Shown here one piece after another: positions 1 to 8,402 of a stretch of 47,842 bases of DNA. Position 1 is the stretch's first letter. Every line of letters begins with the position of its first letter. The stretch spans positions 1 to 47,842 of IMG/VR virus record IMGVR_UViG_3300029319_008930. One strand, written 5' to 3'. Below the pieces are notes generated by a model that made no database searches, was not told the origin of the DNA, and saw only the letters and a list, made by a program, of their open reading frames with translations. Source of the stretch: a virus. The position numbers and the translations under genes are program-made.

Positions 1-776
1 TTCTCCTCGGCATCAGAATCTAAAGCTACATAAACTGGCGTGTCGTTCAAAATAATGCTTTTAAACAATTTTGATTGCTCCTTTAAAGACGAACCCAATA
101 TGGGTACCGAATTCTTGCCAGCTACTATAGCATCAAACACCCCTTCTGTCAAGGTTAAATCTTCGCACCAGTCGATATATAGTTCATTAAAAATTATCTT
201 ACTCTTAGAAGTGCGAGGATTCATGTATTTTCTCCAATCATCCCGATATGTTCTGGCAATAAAGAAGTTGCAGTCACCGTTTTCATTAAAAGAAGGGACT
301 ATTACTCTGCCTGCATATTCTCCGCTAGAACAATATCCTATTTTCCAAAATAAAATATCTTTATCTGTTATATTTCTTTTGTTTAGGTAGTTTTTGGCTA
401 TTTTAGCCTCGATTGAATTGTTTTTGTTAGCCAAAGACACAAATTCGCTAGGTAAATCTACAACAATCTCTTCTTCTGGTTCATTTTGCGGAAAAATGGT
501 CTCTAAAATATTTTCAAAGTCTAAAAGATTTAGTTTTCCTGATAGTTCTTGCCATTTTGATCTTTTTTCGTATGATGCATACTTTCTAACTAGGCGATAT
601 ATGCTATTACCCCTATAATCACAGATCCAACACTTAAAAACATCCTTGTCGATATTAACACTCAGCTTTTTCTTATGATGATTACACTTGGGGCAGGTAA
701 ACAGGTGTTCTTGTCCTGTTTTATTGTATGGTCCAAGAAAATCTTTAAGAATTTTTACTTTTTCGTTGTTCGACAA
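1..776 (-). CDS. DNA primase, CHC2 zinc finger plus TOPRIM (partial, runs off left edge)
   Basis: This would be the DnaG-type primase making RNA primers at the phage fork. The frame is open from 776 to the window edge with no stop. Near the N terminus a zinc-binding pattern is visible: CPKC followed by two His, then about 20 residues later CWIC. Further on, TEGVFDA and ALDSDAE match the acidic TOPRIM motifs, so both the zinc-binding and the catalytic halves are present; the C terminus is missing. The start is inferred to be TTG at 776 because AGGA lies about 7 nt upstream. Two other TTG codons lie further upstream in frame, so the start is uncertain. The gene overlaps the end of the RuvC-like gene by about 32 nt, which suggests translational coupling. 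A primase-helicase fusion cannot be excluded because the rest lies outside the window. Confidence 0.85.
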   Translation of the reverse strand, partial: MSNNEKVKILKDFLGPYNKTGQEHLFTCPKCNHHKKKLSVNIDKDVFKCWICDYRGNSIYRLVRKYASYEKRSKWQELSGKLNLLDFENILETIFPQNEPEEEIVVDLPSEFVSLANKNNSIEAKIAKNYLNKRNITDKDILFWKIGYCSSGEYAGRVIVPSFNENGDCNFFIARTYRDDWRKYMNPRTSKSKIIFNELYIDWCEDLTLTEGVFDAIVAGKNSVPILGSSLKEQSKLFKSIILNDTPVYVALDSDAEE

Positions 777-1284
777 GTGCGTATCCTGCTTTTGCAATAA
801 CAATGCTATCGGCAATATCGTAATACTTGGGCTTCAAGTTCCCAGATTTTGTGTACTCTACAACAAAACAAGGTTCATTGTCAAGCAAAAAGTTAACAAC
901 TTGTTCTTTTGCTTTAGTTCCCTTCTTGATAGTAATGCCACAAGCCTTACGAGCAGACGATGCTGGGATATGTTCTGGTTTAATGCTTAGTTCTCTATAG
1001 CACAGATAAGTTATGACTCCGTTAAACGAGGATAAGGTTGATAATGTCTTAGCTGACGAAAAGCCAGAGCGGAACATCTGGAGGCTTTGCTCAATAAAAA
1101 TGTGCTCTATCTTGTATTCTCGCTGAATATCAAGCAATTCTCCTTGAATATGGTTGTATTTTGAATAGATGTCTGGAAATTTGTTCTTGTTTCTTAAATC
1201 TATTGCAAATGTCTTTATTATTTCGCCCTGATCTACAATCGTGAAACCAACAATGCTTGTTGAAATGTCTAAACCTAAAATCAT
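745..1284 (-). CDS. RuvC-like Holliday junction resolvase
   Basis: A 179-residue protein with the RNase H fold signature of RuvC resolvases, which cut four-way DNA junctions during replication, recombination and packaging. The N terminus reads MILGLDISTSIVGF, placing the first acidic ligand at D6. E65 lies in HIFIEQ, and D156 and D159 lie in YYDIADS. These spacings closely follow the D/E/D/D tetrad of bacterial RuvC. Length is normal for the family (about 160-180). It follows the tail genes and is joined by overlap to the primase, so it marks the change from structural to replication genes. No clear ribosome binding site precedes the ATG. A poxvirus/phage A22-type resolvase is an equivalent description. 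The resolvase call is firm; its exact substrate preference is not visible. Confidence 0.9.
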   Translation of the reverse strand: MILGLDISTSIVGFTIVDQGEIIKTFAIDLRNKNKFPDIYSKYNHIQGELLDIQREYKIEHIFIEQSLQMFRSGFSSAKTLSTLSSFNGVITYLCYRELSIKPEHIPASSARKACGITIKKGTKAKEQVVNFLLDNEPCFVVEYTKSGNLKPKYYDIADSIVIAKAGYALVEQRKSKNS

Positions 1285-1289
1285 AGATA

Positions 1290-2468
1290 TTATATATCAA
1301 GTTTTAATTTAAATGTCAAGTCTCTTTGTTCTGTTTTTTTAACTGGGGTGGCTAATTTAGCAATTGCAATTAGGTTTCTTTCTTCATCATAAATTCCAAT
1401 TTTCGAAATGTATGTTTCTTTGCCAAATGGCGGGGACTGATCTGTATATGAGGCACTCACAATGTTCTTAATTGACAATTCTCTTTTTTCGCTGTAAAAA
1501 TTAGAACCAGTTATCGGAGACTTGTCTTGACTGTAGGCAGCATATGTTGGGTTGTTTGAGTGATTTAGCTGACCCTTTCCTGCTCTGGCAAACATAGTGA
1601 CAACTTGCGTCTTTGTTGTCCCTCGAAAATCTAATTGCCAAGAAGATTTTTGACCAGATATAGCTATGCCATCTTGTGCTCCTACAGCAAATTTCAACCA
1701 ATTGGGAACTGTGTCTGGGTCTGACGGGTTGTAGTCCTCAGATCCGTGTTGACCGCTCGTAAGGTCCCACGAGCCTGTTAGCATCAAAAACCCCTCATTG
1801 TATAGAGCTACCCCCGCCACAGAACCAGAACCATTTGATCCCTGCGGACCTGTCTGAATAAGTGTTCCATTTCTTGTTTCGTCTTTAAGTGTTCCAACCA
1901 GAGTTCCTGAAACAAAGAAATTTAATTCTAGGGATCCTTTTTTAATTTGAGAGCCATAGAATATAGAGGGTATACTAATCAAATTTACATTTTGTGTGCT
2001 CTTATCCCAGCCATCCTCAAATGTTGATGAATAAGCGTAGTGTTCACTGCTAGGTCGATAAAAATTCATGGTGTTCTTTAAAGCATCTAGCTGTGGTCTA
2101 CTCTGCGTACTAGAGCTAAAGAAATTTCTCGTAATGCTAGCCGATAAGGGGTAACTGCCAGACATAACATCGCCATATACAAAATCAGAATTAAAAGATG
2201 CAGAAGTTATTGTCCTAAAAGATGTGAGAGAGCCGTCTTTGGTGACAAACGGATATATCAAATTACTAGTAGGCTTATCTACATTGTATTCGTAAAGACT
2301 TATAAACCCCGGTGGGATGTGATTGATGTTTTGCTCGCTTAAATCACCTTTGCTAAATGGGTGCTCATTGTAATATACAACTCCACCATACACAAAAAAA
2401 GCAGCTTTAGGGTGTGTAGTCAGGGTATTGTTAATTATATCGTCTTGATTAAACTGATAGTATGGCAC
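1290..2468 (-). CDS. Virion structural protein, short tail fibre-like, paralogue A (392 aa)
   Basis: Probable virion protein, inferred from position at the end of the baseplate/tail block and from composition (rich in Ser, Thr, Asn, Gly and aromatics, no membrane segment). The last 45 residues follow the same plan as the neighbour at 2485-3657: YIxxIGxY, a short turn, LxAxAK, PxKKT and an alternating strand ending in LD. This looks like a homologous C-terminal module. Start: GTG at 2468 preceded by AGGAGGT with 7 nt spacing, the best ribosome binding site in the window, which makes the non-ATG start convincing. The gene lies 16 nt after its paralogue. I do not recognise a named family. Fibre, fibritin-like or head-decoration roles are all possible. 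Confidence 0.7.
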   Translation of the reverse strand: MPYYQFNQDDIINNTLTTHPKAAFFVYGGVVYYNEHPFSKGDLSEQNINHIPPGFISLYEYNVDKPTSNLIYPFVTKDGSLTSFRTITSASFNSDFVYGDVMSGSYPLSASITRNFFSSSTQSRPQLDALKNTMNFYRPSSEHYAYSSTFEDGWDKSTQNVNLISIPSIFYGSQIKKGSLELNFFVSGTLVGTLKDETRNGTLIQTGPQGSNGSGSVAGVALYNEGFLMLTGSWDLTSGQHGSEDYNPSDPDTVPNWLKFAVGAQDGIAISGQKSSWQLDFRGTTKTQVVTMFARAGKGQLNHSNNPTYAAYSQDKSPITGSNFYSEKRELSIKNIVSASYTDQSPPFGKETYISKIGIYDEERNLIAIAKLATPVKKTEQRDLTFKLKLDI

Positions 2469-2484
2469 GGGGCTTACCTCCTGC

Positions 2485-3657
2485 CTAGTAGTCCAATCTT
2501 ACCCTCAAGGTTAACTCTGTGTCTGGAGTCTTCTTAAGCGGTTCAGATACTTTTGCGGTTGCTAACAGTTCATTATCAGCCGAATACAGTCCGATAGTCG
2601 TAATGTATGATGTTGGCTGATCTAAACTGCTATTTTTAACCCTAATTTGACTGGTGCTGTCGATATAGGTTGGGTTAGAGCTGTAATTAAATTCATTGTG
2701 ACTGGCGCGGCAGAAATAAATTGTAGAATTTAATTCTGTCGTATTGTTAAAGCTAATATTTTTAACCCTATTTCTAATTGCGTCACAAGAGCCAGAAATA
2801 GATGAACCAGTGGTAAATTTAAGACCATCAAATCCTGTGCCCGTTGTTCCACTGGCTGGGCTTAACATGTTCAACGAACCAAAGCCAGTATTATTTAAAA
2901 TCCCGCCATCAGCAAAATCTTTGAATATTGAGGAGCTTACAACTGCAACGCCTGCCTGATAATAAATTAGCCCAACTGGTATGCCGGTCGCGTCAAGATG
3001 AAGTGGCTCCTCGCTTCCATCAGACTTTGAAGATGTGGCAAACAAGATTCCGTATTCACCTGCTGGGGAGTTTATTTTATATCCCGATGACCCACTGCTA
3101 TCTACAATTTTTACAGTTTTTCCAAAGTTCATGCCGTTAAATGCTGCAAGATTGTTACCAGCGGCGGCGTCATCATTTGACCCGGAAACACCAATTTCAA
3201 GAGAAAAAGTTCCCTTTTTAACTTCATCTTTTTGCAAGAGTCTGGCAAAGTTAACAAAGAAGGCTTCTTTTATCTTGGTTCCAGAGGCATGCTCTCCGTC
3301 TTCATCAAACTCTCTAATATTGCCGTTAGTGTCATGACCAGACAATAGTTGTGCCATCTGATTATAGATGTGTATTTTGTCTGCATTCTGCACATGTCCA
3401 GAGCCTGATAGTTCCGAATTATTGGAATACCCATAAGTCAAATCAAAAATGTGATTTGCCGATGAGCTTAAATAAGGATAATCGTAAACACTCTGAAACA
3501 ATCCGTGAGAAAAGTTTTTTATGTTTGTTTCAACCAACGAGCTTGCTTGATTGTATGTACCCGACACGATTGACCCCGTAAGAGGGATAGCTTCGTGCAG
3601 AAGTGTCCTAGTGGATGTTACATCATTATTTAAAAAATTTTTAAAACTTGTTGCCAT
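2485..3657 (-). CDS. Virion structural protein, short tail fibre-like, paralogue B (390 aa)
   Basis: Nearly equal in length to the 392-residue protein immediately downstream, with the same C-terminal plan (YITTIGLY, LLATAKV, PLKKTPD, RVRLDY). The N-terminal two thirds are Ser/Gly/Asn rich and appear to have diverged between the two copies, as expected if the conserved end attaches or oligomerises while the rest varies. No signal peptide or transmembrane stretch is seen. Its position in the tail cluster argues for a structural role. Function beyond virion protein is not recognisable. The start ATG at 3657 follows a modest TAGGT-like site. Confidence 0.7.
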   Translation of the reverse strand: MATSFKNFLNNDVTSTRTLLHEAIPLTGSIVSGTYNQASSLVETNIKNFSHGLFQSVYDYPYLSSSANHIFDLTYGYSNNSELSGSGHVQNADKIHIYNQMAQLLSGHDTNGNIREFDEDGEHASGTKIKEAFFVNFARLLQKDEVKKGTFSLEIGVSGSNDDAAAGNNLAAFNGMNFGKTVKIVDSSGSSGYKINSPAGEYGILFATSSKSDGSEEPLHLDATGIPVGLIYYQAGVAVVSSSIFKDFADGGILNNTGFGSLNMLSPASGTTGTGFDGLKFTTGSSISGSCDAIRNRVKNISFNNTTELNSTIYFCRASHNEFNYSSNPTYIDSTSQIRVKNSSLDQPTSYITTIGLYSADNELLATAKVSEPLKKTPDTELTLRVRLDY

Positions 3658-3679
3658 AATTTTTTACCTATTTTAAGTA

Positions 3680-4621
3680 TTATACTTTCTTTAGAAAAGT
3701 GATTGGTATATCAATTCTATATCCTGTTGTTGCTCCAGTGATTCTGACATTACTATGAATTCTTCTGAAATTTTCTGTGGAAGATCCAAATGTCAGTGAT
3801 TCACTGGCTACACCCAAGAGAGTGAACAAATAGTTGGAGCTAGCCAACTCTGTCGATGGAGCTAATCTGAATCGTAGTCTACTTCCTCTTGGTCCATCAA
3901 TTGGGCTTGTATCTGATGACCCAAAAGCGGTTGTAACAATAGTGGCGTTATCAGTAGAGAAGCTATAGCTTGCTATATTGTCATCGTCTAAGTATGAATA
4001 TGCTTGTTGTGAGCCCCCAGCTCCCGGAGAATAAACATAGCCCAGTCGATTGTCGATTTCGACAATATATTGTGTTTCTAATAATGTTGGGTCTATTGTG
4101 AAATCTTTTGGTATAGCAGTAGTGTCAAGACCTTGATCAATTAATATTTGCTTAGTCTCATTTGTATCTTCTCCTGATAAGAAAATGCCATTATCACTTA
4201 AAGCATAAGTTGATTGTTGTGCAGTAAAAATATCGTCAGTTGTTTTATTGCAGCAAATCACAAAGCTTCCAGCGACTTTTGTTGTAGTGGAATTTAAGCT
4301 CGTTGCATTTGAAGATATTTCGTTTAATCTTGTCACCGGCAGGTACAAAAGGTTCGTCTTAGGAATAGACAAAAGGCGGTTTTTCATTGTAGAGGTGTTG
4401 TTTGTCAGCGCCTCAATAATCGGAGTTGTAAGAATATCAATGTCAAAATAAGCCGAACCACTAGAGTGGTTAAGGTTGTACTTTGAATAATCAATCTCGT
4501 CGTCCGCAAAAGCGTACTTTACAATTTTAAAAGAGCCGTCGCCTCTCGCTAATCTAGCTCTTCCTGCGTCTGTAAGAACAGCGTCTAAAATAATATCTCC
4601 ACTATTGTCTAAAAACCCCAT
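3680..4621 (-). CDS. Tail/baseplate-associated structural protein with conserved N-terminal module (313 aa)
   Basis: The N terminus is striking: ILDAVLTDAGRARLARGDGSF followed by VKYAFADDEIDY. The same scheme (LT, small residue, G, L, RG, then YAF-DDxIxY) appears at the start of the 318-residue protein at 12983-13939, so the two share an N-terminal module of about 45 residues. From memory this module recurs in tail proteins of marine T4-like phages. The rest is beta-rich and Ser/Thr rich, ending in IDIPITFLKKV. The start ATG has AGGAG 7 nt upstream. It is the first gene after the largest gap in the window (4622-4750), so it may begin a transcription unit with the two paralogous proteins. Exact function unknown. 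Confidence 0.7.
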   Translation of the reverse strand: MGFLDNSGDIILDAVLTDAGRARLARGDGSFKIVKYAFADDEIDYSKYNLNHSSGSAYFDIDILTTPIIEALTNNTSTMKNRLLSIPKTNLLYLPVTRLNEISSNATSLNSTTTKVAGSFVICCNKTTDDIFTAQQSTYALSDNGIFLSGEDTNETKQILIDQGLDTTAIPKDFTIDPTLLETQYIVEIDNRLGYVYSPGAGGSQQAYSYLDDDNIASYSFSTDNATIVTTAFGSSDTSPIDGPRGSRLRFRLAPSTELASSNYLFTLLGVASESLTFGSSTENFRRIHSNVRITGATTGYRIDIPITFLKKV

Positions 4622-4750
4622 TTTTATTCTCCTAAAATGTCTACATTGTCTTTATAATTAGTCTTTTTTATAAATAGTTATATTTTTTAATTTAGCTCAA
4701 ATTAAATCATATGTTAATCTTTACTTCATATATATGTCGGCTAAAGAGGA
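4622..4750. other. Largest intergenic gap (129 bp), AT-rich, possible regulatory region
   Basis: Nearly every other junction in the window is under 35 bp, so this gap stands out. It contains an AT-rich inverted repeat (4686-4706), a plus-strand TATAAATA octamer (4669-4676) and the Shine-Dalgarno of the 313-residue gene at the left end. The octamer matches the T4 late promoter consensus but points away from the flanking genes. On the minus strand I find no exact TATAAATA. No credible small gene is present. It could hold a promoter for the last structural genes or a processing site. This is inference. Confidence 0.4.
4686..4706. repeat. Inverted repeat, 8-bp AT stem
   Basis: TTTAATTT is separated by AGCTC from its exact reverse complement AAATTAAA. 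The whole is almost a perfect palindrome around AGCT with one extra base. The stem is pure A/T and would be weak as RNA, and on neither strand is it followed by a T run, so it is a poor intrinsic terminator. It is better viewed as a possible protein-binding palindrome or as chance in AT-rich DNA. Confidence 0.4.
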
Positions 4751-7700
4751 TCACGGGCTTTTTACTTCAGCCTCATTTGAGCTTTTTCGCCCTGTGCCAT
4801 CGTATGAAACAATCTCTTGATCGCCTTCAATAGCTCTGCTCTTAAAAGCAACATTTAAATCTAATATTTTTCCCGTGTGCTTAGATTTAATTCTAAATTT
4901 AAATTTTATAGGATTCGTTGAATTAATATCGGAAAAAACAGATTGTTCTTTTATACCAAGAGTTGGAGCTTTTTTCAAGTTTAATGCAGACTGAGCTTGA
5001 ACGCCTTGTTCATTAACTTGCATGCTTTCATCTAAATTCAGTATTCCCTGCATTGAATCTGGTTCTATTTTTAGATATCTCTTAAATGATTTAGACTTAA
5101 TCCCCAGCATTTCTGGATCTGGCTCGTATATGGATATCACCGGATATACCACACCTGAATTTTCAACCATTTCTACTTCGTAAATCGGCGATGGATTTGA
5201 AGGGTTATTGTGAACATCGATTGCTCTAAACATGTAGTAATATTTTTTATTTTGTTCTATTTTGTCTATGTATGCGCTTGCTTCTTCCGCGTCTATCACT
5301 GTCTTTGTGCTTTTTGATATGGCACCATCGTTTCTAAAACTATCGTAGTTAATTGGCTTTTTTTCTATTCTATACACTTCATATTGAATTGGAAAATCAT
5401 CTGATTTAAACATGATCATAGGATCAACATAATCAAGCTGGCTTGTAGTTTCAGGAGGGGCATTAAGTTTTTTTAACTCCCTTCCCTGTGCCTTTCTGAT
5501 TGCATCAAATCTTGGTATGTCATTTTCATAATCAATGATAATTGGTATCATTTCATTCCCCACCGAACCGGGGAAAAAGTTAATTTTTATTTCATTTTTC
5601 TTGCCATTTAGTGGAACAATATCAATTTCAGGTGGTGCTGGAGGAGCATCGCTTACGCATACCTCTTTTTTGTACACTGGCACCTCTACCAATCTAACAT
5701 CTGGCTCACAAATGACATCAAAAATTCCCATTCTTCTATGCGACCCTTCAGGTTTCATAAATAGAATGTTTGCCCCTTCCTCCAAGGACTCGCCTCGGGT
5801 GAGGAATTCGGCGGAGTTGTTTCCAGAGGTTGTATTAGTGCCAACAAAGCCACTATTAGAAGCGCTGTCTTTAACAGATTGTCGATAATTAACGAATTTA
5901 GATCCGAAATAGTTTGCCTGTATGCCGGTCATTGCCGATGTGTCTGAGGTGGCAGAGTAGTAACTATTGACAAATTGAAACCCATATTTTGATCCAACAA
6001 CAATTTGATATGCATATACAGTGTATTCATATCTTTGCCCATATTTAACTTGTGTATCCACATATTTTAAAACTCCGGTAGCTCCATCTGTGTTATTTGG
6101 CACAGGAATCCAAAAATTTTGAACTGGGTTTGCGTCTGGATTTGAAGGGGCTCCATTTTGTTGAAGTGGAGTTTTTTGCACTCTATAGAACATGGTCTCA
6201 TTATAAGACAATTCTTTATTTAAAATTTGCTCATAATTTCTCGTAAGCTCACCAATAATATTTTGATAATCTGCGATGAAGACGAAGGCTCCCAATGTTG
6301 CCTCCGGAGAGTTAACTCCGTTTCTTTTATACTTTCCGTCTTTGGGGTCGCTATACAGAGTTTCTCCGGAATTATTCAAGAAAAGCTTATTTACAAATTC
6401 TTCATAATCCCAAGTGTAGATGCGGTCCTCTGAGTCTTGGGCTACAGTAGTCCACGGACCATCAGCGTTGTACAAGTATTTAATGTATCCATCTAGAAAC
6501 TTATTTACATCAAACTGTCTATAAACTTCTGATCCTTGAGGACCGATGATACCGCTGCTTATGGTAGCGTCAGATGATTCGTCAGGGGGCACTAAATTAT
6601 AGAGAGCCTTTTTATCACTTAAAGAATATATTCCTGATGAGCAAATAGGTGGTATTGCTTCTGAACTTGGTGCGTTCCCTCGGGGCAAATTTCTGTAGTC
6701 TGGATTTATGTCTAGCGAGTTATAATACCGATTGCCATCTGGTCCTATGGGGGCATTTTTTGATGGAGTGCCGCCAGTCGAATTTGCTGTAAACACATTC
6801 GATATCCAAGCTTTTATAAGAAGATCAGTCATTCCGCTCTTGTTAAAGATGCTCGTCAAAGTTCTATTGGATGGTGTATTAAATTCTATATTGGTGTAAA
6901 ATGGAAATTGATTTTTTATACTATCATATTTCTGCACAAACTCATTGCTTGTTTGATCAAGAATGATATGATCATAAAATATTTCATCTCCCTCAGATCT
7001 GTCTGGGAATGTTTTTCCTTTTAGCACCCATCGTCCGTACTGCTCAAAATTAAACTGGGAGAGCGGGCGTTCCGTGAGAGGAGCAGGTGTGTTATTGTCT
7101 TCCTCAATAGGTACATCGTATATAGATGGAATTTTCCTTTCATTTAATGCTGTCTTAGAGTTTACAGCGTTTTCATAGTTTTTTGAATAATAATTGTATA
7201 TTGGCTGTATATCTACATACAATATACTTTTATTTGTTTCACTTGCTAATTCAATAGCTCTCGGAGACATTGGGGTCTGCATTTTGAAAGATGTATCGTT
7301 ATAAAATACTCTATCATATGCATAATCATTATTTATAAAATCATAAAAAGAGTCCATTCGAGCCAGATCTATAGTGCTATTTAACAAGTTTAATAATTCA
7401 CCTTCCCAGTAATTCAATATTTCATTAAGTTCTGACTCTGGCATGTCCGATTCTTTTGCTTTTTTATAGGTCATGCTGCTTGGACCGCCATCAGTTCTCA
7501 TTGGTAACTCGTTCTTGCTTAAGGCAGCTTTAAAATTATATTGTCCCGTAGACCCCGGACTGGGTGAGTTCAGATCGATGGGGGGAGGGTTGCCAGCGTT
7601 AGACACAAAATTTAGAGTAGTATTTAGATCTTTATATGGTTCTGTAGAGTTTTTTGCTTTTATGTCTGTTAATAAAGAGAGATAAAACATTCTATTGTTT

Positions 7701-8374
7701 AAAAGATTGTCGGTTCCTGTTGCAATCTTTAATCTGCTCGCCTTTCTTGGCAAATTTAGACTGTCCCCATATACTCCTTTTTCAAAAATATTATTCCATT
7801 CAACAGACACATCTTCAAATGTTAATTGAATTTTTGCGCCCCCTTCAAGGCACTGGTGCCTATAGGGGCGTGGAATCATATCTTCAGAAGAAACAGAAGA
7901 AACCTCTCGTTCATCATAAAGAAAGGTAACAGTGGGGCTTTGCTCATTGGAATTGGCTGGGTTTTTGAAGGACCATACTCTGCCTAAACATTGCCTAAAT
8001 GCATCTGTTGTTGTGGGTGGTGTCTCATATGAGATTTCTTCTGCTCGCTCATCAGAAAGAGAATCAAAGCTTCCGGGGGCAGCAGATTGCTGTATAACAA
8101 TAGAACCAACCCCTGTTCCACCCGGACCAGACTCATCAAATGGGCTAGCATTGTAGAAAGATGATCTATCGATTATTAATGCATACTGGTTTGAATATTC
8201 GCTCTTGATTCTATCGGAGTATGCCGCTTGCGATACCGTCAGTTCCCCCACAGATGCAATTGCAGTGCCCATTGGGGATTCCGGAGGGGTTGCGGGATCG
8301 TATGAGGAGTCAGGGTCTTGTGCGGGTCCAATCTGCCCGCCCCCTATTGCTCCAATATTATATTCTAAGACCAT
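4751..8374 (-). CDS. Large baseplate/tail protein with fibronectin III-like C-terminal domains (1207 aa)
   Basis: Long structural protein inferred from context. Two regions look like fibronectin type III sandwiches. One is around residues 725-800, where YVDTQVKYGQRYEYTVYAY has the typical G/N-x-x-Y-x-Y-x-V strand. The other is around 910-1070, opening PPAPPEIDIVPLNGK and closing KYYYMFRAIDVHNNPSNPSP. FN3 domains are common in phage tail proteins that contact cell surfaces. The N-terminal 700 residues are Asn/Ser/Pro rich with no family I recognise. The start ATG at 8374 has GGGAG 7 nt upstream. It lies 28 nt downstream of the 1527-residue gene and just before the 129-bp gap. No enzymatic motif seen. 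Confidence 0.65.
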   Translation of the reverse strand: MVLEYNIGAIGGGQIGPAQDPDSSYDPATPPESPMGTAIASVGELTVSQAAYSDRIKSEYSNQYALIIDRSSFYNASPFDESGPGGTGVGSIVIQQSAAPGSFDSLSDERAEEISYETPPTTTDAFRQCLGRVWSFKNPANSNEQSPTVTFLYDEREVSSVSSEDMIPRPYRHQCLEGGAKIQLTFEDVSVEWNNIFEKGVYGDSLNLPRKASRLKIATGTDNLLNNRMFYLSLLTDIKAKNSTEPYKDLNTTLNFVSNAGNPPPIDLNSPSPGSTGQYNFKAALSKNELPMRTDGGPSSMTYKKAKESDMPESELNEILNYWEGELLNLLNSTIDLARMDSFYDFINNDYAYDRVFYNDTSFKMQTPMSPRAIELASETNKSILYVDIQPIYNYYSKNYENAVNSKTALNERKIPSIYDVPIEEDNNTPAPLTERPLSQFNFEQYGRWVLKGKTFPDRSEGDEIFYDHIILDQTSNEFVQKYDSIKNQFPFYTNIEFNTPSNRTLTSIFNKSGMTDLLIKAWISNVFTANSTGGTPSKNAPIGPDGNRYYNSLDINPDYRNLPRGNAPSSEAIPPICSSGIYSLSDKKALYNLVPPDESSDATISSGIIGPQGSEVYRQFDVNKFLDGYIKYLYNADGPWTTVAQDSEDRIYTWDYEEFVNKLFLNNSGETLYSDPKDGKYKRNGVNSPEATLGAFVFIADYQNIIGELTRNYEQILNKELSYNETMFYRVQKTPLQQNGAPSNPDANPVQNFWIPVPNNTDGATGVLKYVDTQVKYGQRYEYTVYAYQIVVGSKYGFQFVNSYYSATSDTSAMTGIQANYFGSKFVNYRQSVKDSASNSGFVGTNTTSGNNSAEFLTRGESLEEGANILFMKPEGSHRRMGIFDVICEPDVRLVEVPVYKKEVCVSDAPPAPPEIDIVPLNGKKNEIKINFFPGSVGNEMIPIIIDYENDIPRFDAIRKAQGRELKKLNAPPETTSQLDYVDPMIMFKSDDFPIQYEVYRIEKKPINYDSFRNDGAISKSTKTVIDAEEASAYIDKIEQNKKYYYMFRAIDVHNNPSNPSPIYEVEMVENSGVVYPVISIYEPDPEMLGIKSKSFKRYLKIEPDSMQGILNLDESMQVNEQGVQAQSALNLKKAPTLGIKEQSVFSDINSTNPIKFKFRIKSKHTGKILDLNVAFKSRAIEGDQEIVSYDGTGRKSSNEAEVKSP

Positions 8375-8402
8375 TTACTTTCTCCCTTTTGATAACGCTG
8401 CC

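Noticed and set aside
4686-4706. Intrinsic terminator
   Set aside because: The stem is all A/T and no T run follows it on either strand.
7330-7337. Minus-strand TATAAATA late promoter
   Set aside because: It lies deep inside the 1207-residue coding sequence, far from any start. AT-rich sequence gives such matches by chance; one also occurs inside the aminotransferase gene.
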